64,000 nucleotides of DNA from Chrysomallon squamiferum (GCA_012295275.1 CM022667.1:541501-605500), one strand, 5' to 3'; counted from the first letter of the stretch, positions 24,441 to 36,570 are shown. Numbers and translations are program-made. Notes: generated by a model not told the origin, from the sequence alone.

Positions 24441-25732
24441 CAGCTGAGGACCTTTCGATTTTGTTGTTATTTTTAACTCTTTTTTCCCCTCCCCGCTAAT
24501 TCGGAAAGTGGCTTCATAATAGGCCTAAACGTTTAGGATAGATAGTGGAGGCTATTAAATAAGCTTCTAAATTTAAACAGCAACAGTGTAACAAAATTTA
24601 TTTTACGTCATAGGAAACATAGACATTATAGAGCTTTCTCCGTTGTTTTATTATATTTTTTTTATTTTTATTTTTTTTTTTTTTTTTTTTTTTTTTAATT
24701 AATTGATATAGTTGTTTATTTATTTATTCTAATATTTATTTATTTATTTTTACTCGAACATATTAACAGTTCTCTTTTTTTTTTGTAAAGAGGCAAGGTA
24801 AGACTGCTTATAATTTTACTGTTATATAACTAGTAATGCTTGTTTCTGGATAATGTGTTTTTGTAGAATTGTATGCTGATTTAATATGTCATTTTTAAAA
24901 ATAAATAAAATATAATAAAATATTCCATTTACAGACCGTTCCGTACCTATCTTTCAGTATTTACTATTATTATTTAATTATTACGATAAAATGGTTAGAC
25001 ACATATGTTTTTCACTGAAAATGTGTTTTAATATATAATTATACGTTTTAGTATATTTGTATGTACATGGTATATCGCTGGTGTTTCCTCTTCATGTATA
25101 TTAAATACTTCACACTGTATGTGTGTGCAGTGTTAAATGAACTCATAACATCTGAAAAAAAATAGATGTTATAAGAAGTTAATATTATAAATACGATTTA
25201 TGTAAATGTGGCCCATTGTTCTAATGTGACTAATTTTGTAAAGGGAGATAAGTCTAGAGAGCTTAATTTAATAGATGTCGAATTAAACCATTAGATGTTT
25301 TAATTTCTTTGAAAATGTTACTGTTCTACTGTTGTGCTGCTACTACTAATAAATAAATAAATAAATAAAATTAAAAGAAGGTAATAGTGAAGTACTGATG
25401 TAAATTCTTCAATCATCAACAATGAAAACGTAAAATATTTCATCATTTCGCTATTCGAGTAGTAGTTTGGGCACAAACAGATAGTCTAATGAAATTCTTT
25501 ATACTAAAAGTTATTGTTTTATTGTTTTTATCTGGACCTCTCGTTATTCATAATTTAAAAAAAAAAAAAAAAATACGACAATTAACCAGTAAAGTATAAA
25601 ATACTTAAACACCCTCATTTTACCTCTCTATAACTAGAGTCGTGAATCATACTGCATCCAAAAGGAGTGACAGGTGTATTTCGTCTGATGCGTAGAAGAA
25701 ATTTCGAGCAAAAAGATCTGCCATGTACGCGA

Positions 25733-25740
25733 TGACGTCA
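25733..25740. promoter_or_regulatory. CRE-type palindrome TGACGTCA
   Basis: A perfect CREB/ATF site in a CpG-containing stretch (GTACGCGATGACGTCACG) about 1.5 kb upstream of the PLCG ATG. It could mark a distal promoter, a 5' UTR exon or an enhancer; only the motif is seen. Confidence 0.35.
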
Positions 25741-28337
25741 CGTTTGCAGAAATAATGTATCATTTTGTTGTTATACTTCGTTTTTAAGACTGGACTGCAG
25801 AAAACAATTTGGAAGACTATAGAATATATTTATATTTAGACTTTCTTCATACTCCACTTTATTTTCTCTTCCAACGTCCACCTACGATCGATCTTGTGTC
25901 TTGTAAACAACATTTTAGTCTTGTAAACGGCAATCCTGATTTCTCATAATTACATGCATAATGAAGCCAATACAACCAGTTTTGCATGCACCAACAACCT
26001 AATTTTACTTTAATTAAATTTTTAAAATTTTCACTTCATTTCCTTCTTTTTCCCCTTCGTTCATTTATTGGTTCATTTCATTCTTTCCAGGAAATTATAA
26101 TTATATATTCATTTTTCCTTTCTGTCTCTCTTTCTTTCTGTTTTTTATTCTTTCTGTTTTATTGATTTATTTATTTATTATAGTAATTTTATTAAGATCA
26201 GCTTTTAGTCTATTAGTTAAAGCTTCATTTTATTCATTTTTCTTTTTTTTTTTTTTTTAATTCATTCACTTTTATTCCCCTTTCTTCCGGTTTAATCTTC
26301 ACTTCGTTTATTCTTTTTAATCCTTTTTTCATTTATTTTTTTATTATTTTTATATTTTTTTTATTTGTTTTGTTTCTTTCTTTAATAATAAGAACAAGAT
26401 GTAGCTAGACAAATAGGTGTGCGTGTGCGTGAATGTTATAATGAATTTAAAAAAAAAAAATTATAGTTCATCTATTTACTCAGTGCTTGGTACATTTAAA
26501 ACAAAATTTCTTAAACAAAAACAAAACATTTTAAATTATATTTTATTTTATTGTTTATTTATTCATTTTGTTATCTTTTATATAAGTGGTAAAAAACACA
26601 ATACGGTTAAATATTTAACTTGGTCTATTAAAATGGTTAAATAAATGTATGTATAAACACCGTACTGGTACATTAAACTACATTTAAATGAATATTGCAC
26701 ATATCTCATATATAAACACTGATAAACATGACCATTGCTTATCATATTCTTTATTATCAATAATTTGCGGTTAAACTTTTAAAAATGAATAATTTATACG
26801 AAAACATGTCTACAAAGGCGCGCGCGAGCGCACATACAGGCATGCTTTCAGTGACACGAACAGTTATATATAAAATTAAGTTTCTGTAAAATATTAAAAT
26901 AAATGTAAAACAATGCACGTGCATCGCAAACGCACACATAAATATAAAATTAAAGACAAGCAAAAACCCGAGTAAAATTTGATCTTCTCATTGTATATAA
27001 ATAGTTAATAAATATGTTAATTTAAAAACACGAAAACATATGTACAGATAGTTAAAATAATTTATAAACAGACTTTAAAAATATACAAATTATAGCTATA
27101 ACAGAATATTAAAATACACGTCAACTAATAAATAATAATATATATATATAACACGTACACACATACACACATATAGACATATACATAATTACATGATGTA
27201 AGAAGATAAAAAGAAGGCATAAATATGTAGCAGAAAACCGAAACAAATTAAATATATTATAAAATTCAAAAAATAACAATTTAAATATCTTATAAAATAA
27301 GAAGCTCGAAATAGCATTATTTTCACATTATTAATTATATAAATTACACTATTTTAAAAATACTCCCCAGTCTCTCTCCTTAAATAAAAAGATGGTGAGA
27401 AAAAACATCGGGAAAAAAAAAAAATATATATATATATATATATAATTATATAAATAAATAAATAATTGTATTATTAATTAAATATTGCATGCAAATAATC
27501 AATTAATGTCTATGAAATGATGTAGAACATAAGTTAACATTTTTGTAATTAGAACAAATAAACAATAATATTAAGATACTAATACATATAGTAATCTGTA
27601 TACAGTAACATAATATAAACGTAATATATTCATACAGATATTCAGTACGTTAAGAGAATAACTTAACATCTTTGTATTTAGAACATTATAAACAGTAATA
27701 TTATGATGTGTAATATGTACGCAATATATGTGTATAAATAATAGTTAACATCTAGATAATATTTTACGATAAATAATGATATGTGATATATATTAATATA
27801 AAGCACTGGTGAAATGGAATTATTTTACCAAGTAAATATAATTTAGAAAATATAAACGCAAACCGAACTGTTGAATACATTGGACTGGGTTTTGTATCCT
27901 TAAAGGGAGGTCTCATTATATTAATAAGATTTTTGTGTGATATTTCGAAATTAGAAATATAACTTAGAAAATATAAACGGAAACTGAACTGCTGAATTTT
28001 CTTTCTTATACATTTAGAACAAGGAAAATTCGTCCTTTTTTATCTTTTAATTTTTTAACCTTTTTTGTATTCTGAATTGTAAGCTGTAGAATAAAATCAG
28101 CAACGAATTAGGATTGTATTTCGTTCACGTAAGTAAATATATATATATATATATATTTCGATCTTAAATAATGAGTTTAATTCTACAAATTTAAAAGGGT
28201 AACCATAAAAGTGGAACTTGGTTTCATGAATATGAACATCAGGACCTTCCAGTGACCCTTCTGTTACAGAATTATAGGTTATGGAATAAAAAAAGGAAAC
28301 AATTAGGGTGAGAGAGTTTTTTTGTTTTCCCTGTGGG

Positions 28338-29117
28338 TTAAGAATATGGCGGCGGAGCCGAAGGTGGTTGCATGAGGTAGGTAGCTGGGTTAAAATCTGA
28401 GACCGGACTTTTCATTATGGGGTACCGGGTCAGATCGGGAATGTGCCACCCGATACAAATATGGTTGCACTGGTGGGCCTTGAAAAACTCCACTATCCCG
28501 TCCCAGTGGCAGTCGTTGGGGCCGTACCGACGGGACAGGGAGTGGATAACTGGAGTCGTCAAGTGGAAACTATCATCGACGCTGGTGCCCTTCAGCCCGC
28601 CTATCAGCATGTCTCGCGTGTCGTGCCACGAGAAGTGAGAGAACGCCTGCGTCACGTCCGCTTCGTGTTTCGGGTTCGTGCTGAAGTACTGGAATTCGTC
28701 CGAAACGAACTCCTCCAAGATGACGCACTCTTCTTTGGCGATTTTCTTCTGGTGGGGTTTGAAGCAGTTCATAATGCCGTTGAAATCAGACACACTGTCC
28801 ATCTGCGCCAGCAGAGGTTCCGTGAAGCGGATGACGTTTTGTCGGAGGTAAGCATTAAAGCGGGAAGCGACGGATTTGGCCACGTGGGAAATTTCCAGCA
28901 CGTCGTCCCAGTCTTCTTTGATCGATTTCCGGTCTAGCCTCGCTTTCACTGCACAAAAGCAGCCTCGTTTTGGACCGTTTCCATTGAGCAAGCCTTTGTA
29001 AACGGCATAGTCTTTTCCTTCGTAGAAGGGATATAATTCGAAACTAGCTCGGTATGTGATGCCTTGTAGATCTGGAGATGACTGGTATGTCGTGTTATCG
29101 CGTTCGAGACAAAACAT
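28338..29117 (-). CDS. Alpha-kinase-fold protein, predicted pseudokinase
   Basis: Uninterrupted frame of 259 residues from the first ATG (29117), or longer if spliced to an upstream exon: a good acceptor (TTTGCTTTCAG) lies at 29153-29163 and the frame is open up to it. Similarity to TRPM7/MHCK/ALPK alpha-kinase domains is clear: CFCAVKA holds the ATP-binding Lys, VILEEFVSDEFQYF the Glu region, and AFSHFSWH with KAHQCNHIC the zinc-site His, His, Cys and Cys. The catalytic segment, normally D-L-Q-G ... L-T-D-P, reads GGLKG ... LTTP, so both catalytic aspartates and the Gln are replaced. The C-terminus SAPPPYS contains a PPxY motif. A structural or regulatory role is inferred; the substrate is unknown. 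Confidence 0.85.
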   Translation of the reverse strand: MFCLERDNTTYQSSPDLQGITYRASFELYPFYEGKDYAVYKGLLNGNGPKRGCFCAVKARLDRKSIKEDWDDVLEISHVAKSVASRFNAYLRQNVIRFTEPLLAQMDSVSDFNGIMNCFKPHQKKIAKEECVILEEFVSDEFQYFSTNPKHEADVTQAFSHFSWHDTRDMLIGGLKGTSVDDSFHLTTPVIHSLSRRYGPNDCHWDGIVEFFKAHQCNHICIGWHIPDLTRYPIMKSPVSDFNPATYLMQPPSAPPPYS

Positions 29118-29152
29118 TTTCACAAATAATCTAACTGTATCAGTGTTTAACG
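29118..29152 (-). CDS. Likely in-frame upstream part of alpha-kinase exon
   Basis: From the acceptor TTTGCTTTCAG the sequence reads TLNTDTVRLFVK directly into MFCLERD without a stop. It is either coding (if spliced to 29698-29736) or 5' UTR; the two cannot be separated by eye. Confidence 0.5.
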
Positions 29153-29697
29153 TCTGAAAGCAAACAAAATAACATAATTTATTATATTTATTATCATCAT
29201 CATGTTATTATTATTATCGTTATTGTTTCACTTTTAACACTATTTTAAAAAGTCTCCACTCTGTTTCTCTTTAAATAAGAAGATGGTGAGAAAAAAACAT
29301 GAAAAAAAAAAAAAAAAAATATATAATAATAAACAAATAAACAAATAAACAAATAAATAAATAAAAAAGGTAAAAAAAAAAAAAAAATAATAAATAAATA
29401 AAAACAAGTAAAGAAATAGATAGACGGATAGACAGACAGACAGACAAGCAGGCAGACAGACAGACTGATAGAGAGATAGCTAGATTGATAGAAAAATTAA
29501 TAAATAAATGTATTATTAATAAAAAAAATACACGTAAGACAGAGAATTTACTTTACGCTCGGAGTACAGTCTACTATTTATTAAAGAGATTATTTTACCT
29601 GATGGTGTGTGAGGCAAATTGTACCCCCAGGGCGTCTCTTGGCGCAGATAAATATCTAGAAGAGCACCGATGTCATGGCAACCTCATCAACGTTTAC

Positions 29698-29736
29698 CTC
29701 GACAGGAGATCCTGTGCAGAGGTCTTCAGCCTTATT
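29698..29736 (-). CDS. Candidate upstream exon of alpha-kinase gene
   Basis: 39-nt stretch between TTTTTTTTTAG and GTAAAC, one open frame NKAEDLCTGSPVE, phase 0/0, which joins in frame to TLNTDTVRL of the next exon. It lies in a complex island surrounded by low-complexity DNA. No family similarity, so it may be UTR. Confidence 0.4.
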
Positions 29737-30099
29737 CTAAAAAAAAATGAGATATTCATTTGTACGTAGATACAATGACAACAACAACAAAAAAAAAAAA
29801 AAAAAAAAAAAATACAACGACAAAGCGACAGCAATTAATAATTTTAACGAGAAGACGAAAAAGGAGACAATCAACAAAGACAAAAAGCACATTAAGAAGT
29901 GGGAGACAGAGGGAAAAAGAAAATATTTTTAAATTAAATATATTTATTCGTTTTGTAGAAAAATGATAAATAGTTGTGTACGTATATATTAGGGGAAAAT
30001 AAAATAGAGTAAATAAATAAATAAATATAAAAAACAAATAATTTTAAATTAAAAATGGAAGAGGGAAGAAGAAAAGCAAACATGAAATAATAATAATAA

Positions 30100-30130
<31 letters not shown>

Positions 30131-30902
30131 ATATTGAAAAAGAAGAAAAAGAAGAAGGTAAGAAATGAAATAAGAAAAACAAAAAGACACACACACACAA
30201 AAAATCCCAATCCACTAAATAATAATTTTACTTGTTTCTCATAAAATAATTTAAAAATATCCATGACGTAGAATTACGTCTTTACGACTGCAACATATCA
30301 TTCCTCTTTATTGTTCATTGTGTCCTTCTCGTTCTAGCACAAACAAACTGACACACACACACATGCACATAACTAATGGATAGTTAAGGTGTTTGACACA
30401 TTCTAGCAGTAAAGTGATAAGATGACGCCAACAGCTCGAGGCATTTTTGCAACATATTAAATATGTCCGGTTGAGCAGACAACAACTACAACAACAACAG
30501 TAATTATGTTTCTCTCCAAATCATCATGCTGTTGTCGTTGCTCTTACTGCAGATATTACCACCACCACCACCACTATGCTGTTGTTGTTGCTGCTACTAT
30601 TACCACTACTAATACGCTACTGCTACTACAACTACTACTACTACTACTACTACAATTATTACAGCTGTTACTACTATTATCAGAAATACATACACTGCAT
30701 ATTATTATACTTCCTGTTGCTATAGAGTATACACTACCTTTATACTTCTACTATTTCTGATCTAGTGCTAAAACTATGTTAAAGCTGGTGATACTTATTT
30801 TAATAATACTGAAAACGTTTTAACTAAATTACACGATCATTTCTGTTAAACATGCAGAGAAACAAACAGATTAATATATAAATATAGGCACACCTATATA
30901 TA

Positions 30903-30907
<5 letters not shown>

Positions 30908-30938
<31 letters not shown>

Positions 30939-30950
30939 TGTATGTATGTA
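30908..30950. repeat. (TATG)n microsatellite
   Basis: About 10 tetramers; the complementary CATA-rich sequence follows to 31010, so the two could pair as a long imperfect hairpin. Confidence 0.85.
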
Positions 30951-31304
30951 CACATACATTATATACACATACATATATACAAACATACATACATGCATAC
31001 ATATACACACACACACACACACAATACACGTATACAAACACAGACACAGCAATACATCTATAAAATACTTACTCAAATGTAATGCTAAAAAATAATTTAA
31101 AATAATATAAAACTAAACTAAAATGAAACCAAACCTGGCATTTTGCGAGATTTCTTCAACGAGGAACAATGCCGATTCCTTCTTCATAAAAACAGAGGAG
31201 AGAAAAAAAAAATGGGAAAAAAAAAAAAAAAAAGAAATTTGGGAGAGAGAAAGTAATGTGTAACTGAATTTTGTAATTTGATACGCAATTGGCTCCACAG
31301 GCTG

Positions 31305-31472
31305 TCAAAAACACGCGCCTCTGCAGACGCAGCAGGAACAGTTGAACAGAGACAGCTTGCGTTGAAAATGCCCAGCCAAAGATAGCAGCAGTTCCTGGCA
31401 TTCTTCAGTGAACAGATATCGCAGTTTTACGAAGTCTAGTTTTGGTGTGCAAGTGCTGTCTGCAGACGACAT
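31305..31472 (-). other. Unassigned 55-codon ORF upstream of alpha-kinase gene
   Basis: Open frame from ATG 31472, MSSADSTCTPKLDFVKLRYL and then FTEECQELLLSLAGHFQRK, ending Cys-rich (NCSCCVCRGACF). Base composition is richer than its surroundings. It could be a first exon of the alpha-kinase gene (a GTAAAA donor after KLDF would be in phase), a small separate gene, or chance. I do not recognise it. Confidence 0.25.
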
Positions 31473-32048
31473 TGACGAATATAAATTAAACGGTAAAATG
31501 GAGTGTATTGTAAACGTAGGAGGAAAGGCAGGACAAAAACAGTTCTGTTCAGTGCTAGATACGCATATAACGTACATACATACATGCGTAGAACAAACAT
31601 GCGTAAATATATGATTTATGTATATGTACATAATACATAAATACATGCATACACAAGCACATACACATATATTACGATTATACACACTTGCATATAAACA
31701 CACACATACTACAAACATATATATCTGTATACACACCCATAAACATACATATACATACATACAAACATAAGTACGTACACACATACATATACACATATTT
31801 ATATATGTTTGTGTTTATATACAAACACACATACAATTTATATATATAATTTTATAATGTATTCTACAACAGACCCGAAAACATTGATACAAACTCACAA
31901 ACCTCACAAGAAATAACAAAAAAAAAAAATAATGGTTTACCTGAGCTGCATAAATTCTTAATAACAAACAACACCTTTTTCTCGCTAGCGATGTCAGTCC
32001 ATATCTGATATCAGTGCTATTTACCTTTATTTACAAACCTCGCTAATG

Positions 32049-32067
32049 ACAGGTGAAAAACACCTGT
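32049..32067. promoter_or_regulatory. Paired E-box inverted repeat
   Basis: ACAGGTG-AAAAA-CACCTGT, a perfect 7-bp inverted repeat giving two CAGGTG E-boxes with a 5-bp spacer, in a complex island upstream of the alpha-kinase gene. Site function is inferred only. Confidence 0.3.
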
Positions 32068-33179
32068 TCCATTGACCATCATTTCGATTTCTGCTAGAGC
32101 AAACTGACGACTGTAAAACTAATGCGACTTGCATGGAGATGATAATTGAGTTGTCTCATTATAGTATTTGATTTATTGCCATATAATAGCAATCAATATC
32201 GACACAGTATCTATTACACAGGCCGCCATATTTAATATTGTATAATGACAAACGTGTGTGCGTATTTAAATTGTATTTGTATAATTACTAACTTATACCG
32301 ATAAACAAGTCATTATGTGGTGTTAATTAATAATAGAGAGCCATGATACTGGTTACGAATACGAAATAGATTTGTTATGAATATATAATTTACATTCAAG
32401 GCATTAAATCATCATGTAATTTGAATTAGTATTGTTCCCGCACACTTTTGTAGTCGTTTTTAATATTTAGAATAAATGTTGACTCGGGCAAATGTAAAGA
32501 GAGAGATAAAATAATGTTCCCAGTAATTTACAATCGCCGCAACGTTGACGTTGGTAAAATTATGAAGGAGCAATATTTTAACTAACAGACTACTATGAAA
32601 AATCATAGCTTACAGAAAAAAACCAAGACTAAAAGACATTTTAGTCTCTACGCGATTTTCAGAATAATACGTCTATCCTAAAAAAGTACGGAAATGTTTT
32701 TGAGACGTTTTTGAATGATATGTCATGTTTTACGAATTTTATTAAGGTTTTTTTTTTTTTTTTTTAATGTTACGTTTTTTATAGACTTTGAGAAAGGATA
32801 TCTCCTGAATAGTATCTAAAATAGTTTTAAACAGATTTTTGAAAGGATACTTTCTAAGATAGATTTAGAGATGTCTTGCTCTATAAACTGTAATGTTAAA
32901 CATGTCCGAACGCTTCTGCATATAACTTTAAAAGGTTTCATACATGTAAATAAATGTTGTTGTTTTCTTAAAATATAACGAAAATAATAAATATATAGAC
33001 ATAGGACCAAAGCACACTGTAATAAACATTACAATGATCAATTTGAAGTTAAATCGAATCCCTAGAGATAAAATAGAAAATGATTAATTGCTTTAAGTAA
33101 TAAAAGAATTGTATGTGCTAGTGCGTCTTTAATTCATAAATACACACACATATATATATATCACATACCTACAAGGCAT

Positions 33180-33212
<33 letters not shown>

Positions 33213-34299
33213 AATCACGTATACATACGCATACGTACACATACAAATACATACATACATACATACACACAAACATATACATATCAACAGATATTCGTAC
33301 ATCAAACATATTTCGCACATGCACACGAACCAGCATACACATGGACACACATACATTAATGCACTTAACACCTTTTCTTTCTGATATAAAAAAGGGGTAT
33401 TTATAATTATTGCATTTTAGACCTTGTTAATGGTTCTACAGATGTTGTTACTGAAATCAGAAACTGTCGTCACATATGCAGTACGGTAACACATTAACAA
33501 CACATCGATCTCCGGGTTGCTATAACAACCAGTCATCAAATCCGATGTTTTACGTAACAGAAGGACACCTCGACTGGTATCAATCAATAAACTGTCCTTT
33601 TAATCATACTGGAAACAGAACAAGACATATTTTCCTGATGTAACATTTAGCTTGTTTCTTAAAGTAGTAATAAATAAATAAATAAATAAACAAATAAATA
33701 AACAAACAAAAACAACAGTAGTAGCAGCAGCAGTAGTAGTAGTAGTAGTAGTAGTAGTAATAATAATAATAATAATAACAATAACAACAACAGGAACAAC
33801 AACAACAACAATAATAACAATTAAAAACATAACAAACACAAAACAGCCATTTAGTTATCATCCTATGCTGTTATTCTACTAGTCTGTCCACCTAGACATC
33901 CATCCATCCATATATCTATCTACACGACATTCTATCAGTCAATCTTACTCTACAATTTATGACACTTATTGCTGCTGAAAGGAGATAATTCTGTTTTATT
34001 TCTTTACTTTATACATATTTATAGTAATATTCTGTATCATAAAGAATAAATTACATAATGATTTTATATAATAAAGTTTTTTTTTCAATGCTATAGTAAT
34101 AATATATGCATTTGCCAACAAATAAACATAGGTTTAAAATATTTTGATCTATACTGCAATGCTCCGTCAGAAAGATAAATCGATTGAAACGAATGCAATA
34201 TTATTTAAAACACCTCACCTCGGCTGGTAATTATGTAGGAAATGGAAGCCATGGTGTTCTTGGCAGAGATGAATAAAATCGTTTTATCGGGCCATATCG

Positions 34300-34322
34300 A
34301 TCTACCAGTTTGGAAACTGGTA
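34300..34322. other. Short hairpin (ACCAGTTT/AAACTGGT)
   Basis: ACCAGTTT-GG-AAACTGGT forms a perfect 8-bp stem with a 2-base centre inside a complex island (about 34220-34390). It may be a dimeric protein-binding site or part of a degenerate repeat. Confidence 0.3.
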
Positions 34323-34608
34323 ACGACGTCATAGCAGGAAGGGAGATAATTCGCGTCAAATGAGAAAACGGCAGCTGCTAATTAAATCCATACAGAGTAA
34401 AATAGTGTTTGTACAAATTGCATTACGACATGAAGATACAAAGATAGGTTATCAAAGGGTGTTAATAAAAGGTAGCTTCACTTACCTCACGTTATTATTA
34501 TTATCATCATCATCATTATTTATTTATTTATTTATTTATTTGTTTATTTTTATTTTTTGCTCGATTACAATATCATTTTTTAAAATGGAAAAAATTAATT
34601 ATATAACT

Positions 34609-34641
<33 letters not shown>

Positions 34642-34843
34642 TTCTATAAAATACTTGTCAAAGAAAACAGAAATAAAGATGGGGGGGGAATATGAGATAG
34701 CAATTAAAACATTTAATTAAAGTTATAATAATAATAAACAAACAATGAAGGGAAACCAACATTGGGCTGCATTAACCTTTCTGCAAATCTGCTAAAATTA
34801 CAACTGTCTGACATTTAATTGGAGATTTAATTATTACATGTAT

Positions 34844-35079
34844 GTATATATGTATGTATGTACTACAGTGTTGTGCATGTATGTCTATATGTATGTGTAT
34901 GTCTGTTTGCCTATCTGTATGTGTATATGCATCTGTATATGTATGTATATATGTATGTGTGTATTTATATATGTATGTATGTATATATGTATGTATGTAT
35001 GCATATATGTATGTATGTATATATGTATGCATGTAGGTACGAATTTATGTATGCATTTATGTATTTATGTTTTATGTAC

Positions 35080-35112
<33 letters not shown>

Positions 35113-35122
35113 GTATGTATCT
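34844..35122. repeat. (ATGT)n-rich tract, about 280 bp
   Basis: Diverged ATGT/ATAT tetramers; the long Met/Tyr/Val/Cys reading frames here are artefacts of the repeat. Confidence 0.85.
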
Positions 35123-36461
35123 TGAGAAACTTATACATCCAGATATATGTATTCAAGGACATGAACGTATTATAACTTTAAATATGTTAATATACAGCAG
35201 AAAGAAACATGGACACAACAGACGTAATGCTAATCAATAATGACTGAAAGCAACACTGTAGGATTATCAAGATAAAATCGAAAATAATTTGTTGTAAACA
35301 CGCAACAAAATAAAACCTCGATCAGGTTTAAGTTAGACTGGTATCACAAAAATTTATATTAGAGAAAAATAAAAAAAATAAAATAAAATAAAACAAAACA
35401 AAACAAAAACACAATCCAAAAAATACAGATTTTGATGCACTGTTTGATCAAATATAGCCAGCATGTTAATTTGTATGCATGTATGTTTGTGATAACTCAT
35501 TTCAGTTGTAGTGTTAAAAATAATATATTTGTGAATTTATTACTGATATATCGCCGGTATAAGAGATTATTATATAAGTGTTCCCTATTTTAAGCAGATT
35601 ATAAAGCAGTGACGTTTTACATTATCGAGATAACAGAAGTCATACTTCTAGATAACACACCCACACTTGTAAATAAACACGTACATACATATATACAGAC
35701 ACATACAATTCATATAGTATCTATGTACGTACATATATACATTAAGAAAAAAAACCGTAATTGTTGTTGTTGTTTTTTTTGTTTGTTTTTTCACTACATT
35801 TTATTTTCCTTATTCTCTTTATTATTAGTATTATATTGATAAATATCACGTTCACTTGAGGGTATTCTGATTCTGTATAAGAATAATAAAACGATATTAA
35901 TTCCATGAACTATAATATATAAAATATTAGAAATTTACTACCGTAGTTTTATACAACAACGATAATATGCGACAGATTTAAACAGAAGTAACTGTTTCAT
36001 AAATATATATCAAACTGCGCCAGATAAAACAACAAATAAAAATAAATAAACAAATAAATCCGATGAATATAACGTTACGTTAAAAGAATATTGATTTGTG
36101 TATATATATATAATATTAAATCTGTTTTATCACTGATATTTAGCTGCACTTAATTTGAATATATAAATGCAGTTAAAAGAAGTTTGTTTTGAAACTATTT
36201 TTTGTTCTTAAAACATATTCAAACTGATTATATCAAATAGGAAGAATAGTGTATCTGTGGTAAAAGGTTGCCTTAATATATTAAAGAAAGTTTACTGGGT
36301 TGACTATAATGTTTGTTCTACTAAAAATTCTATGAAACATTTATTCACAAACATAATTCTGTGCAATAATTTTCTTTAAAATTCCCCTGCTACAGCATCA
36401 TTCATTTATTCGTTGTTGGAGCGCACCATGTAAAGTTGAGAAATAGCACGGATAAGTGTAA

Positions 36462-36503
36462 ATGGCTGCGCCCATAAAAATGTTTGTTATTGTCAATTTT
36501 TGA
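36462..36503 (+). other. Upstream ORF before TM zinc-finger start codon
   Basis: ATG at 36462 (context AAATGGCTG, G at +4) opens 13 codons (MAAPIKMFVIVNF) and a TGA, 22 bases before the main ATG. If transcribed it would be a uORF; transcription start is not known. Confidence 0.35.
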
Positions 36504-36525
36504 CGTTACATTGTGGATTTCTGTC

Positions 36526-36570
36526 ATGACATTCACTGTTAGTGCATACCGCTCGGTGATTAATTTGTAT
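36526..36570 (+). CDS. TM zinc-finger gene exon 1
   Basis: 15 codons, MTFTVSAYRSVINLY, then GTAAGT. Chosen because it supplies the only nearby ATG in phase 0 with exon 2 and completes a signal-peptide hydrophobic core; G at -3. Confidence 0.65.

Larger units (their letters stand above)
24219..28337. other. Region between PLCG 5' end and alpha-kinase gene
   Basis: No supported gene. Segment 25590-25960 is of higher complexity and has a full CRE-type TGACGTCA; the rest is A/T-rich with poly-T, (TA)n and mixed AATA repeats. Both flanking genes are on the minus strand, so this holds the PLCG promoter and the alpha-kinase 3' flank. Confidence 0.5.
29164..36461. other. Repeat-rich region between alpha-kinase and TM zinc-finger genes
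   Basis: Apart from the two candidate exons noted, no gene is supported. It holds (GAA)n at about 30103-30130, (TATG)n at 30908-30950 and 34844-35122, (CA)n at 33181-33208, an (AAT/AGT)n stretch at 33717-33790 and poly-T at 34611-34638. Segments 31980-32240 and 34220-34390 are of higher complexity and may contain promoters. Confidence 0.5.

Noticed and set aside
28343-28356. YY1-like ATGGCGGC on the plus strand
   Set aside because: It is explained by the reverse complement of the PPPY codons at the alpha-kinase C-terminus and is not near a start site.
28443-28937. 164-codon plus ORF opposite the alpha-kinase exon
   Set aside because: Antisense shadow of the alpha-kinase coding frame with no family similarity.
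34772-35175. Met/Tyr/Cys/Val-rich ORFs on both strands
   Set aside because: Translation of the ATGT tetranucleotide tract.
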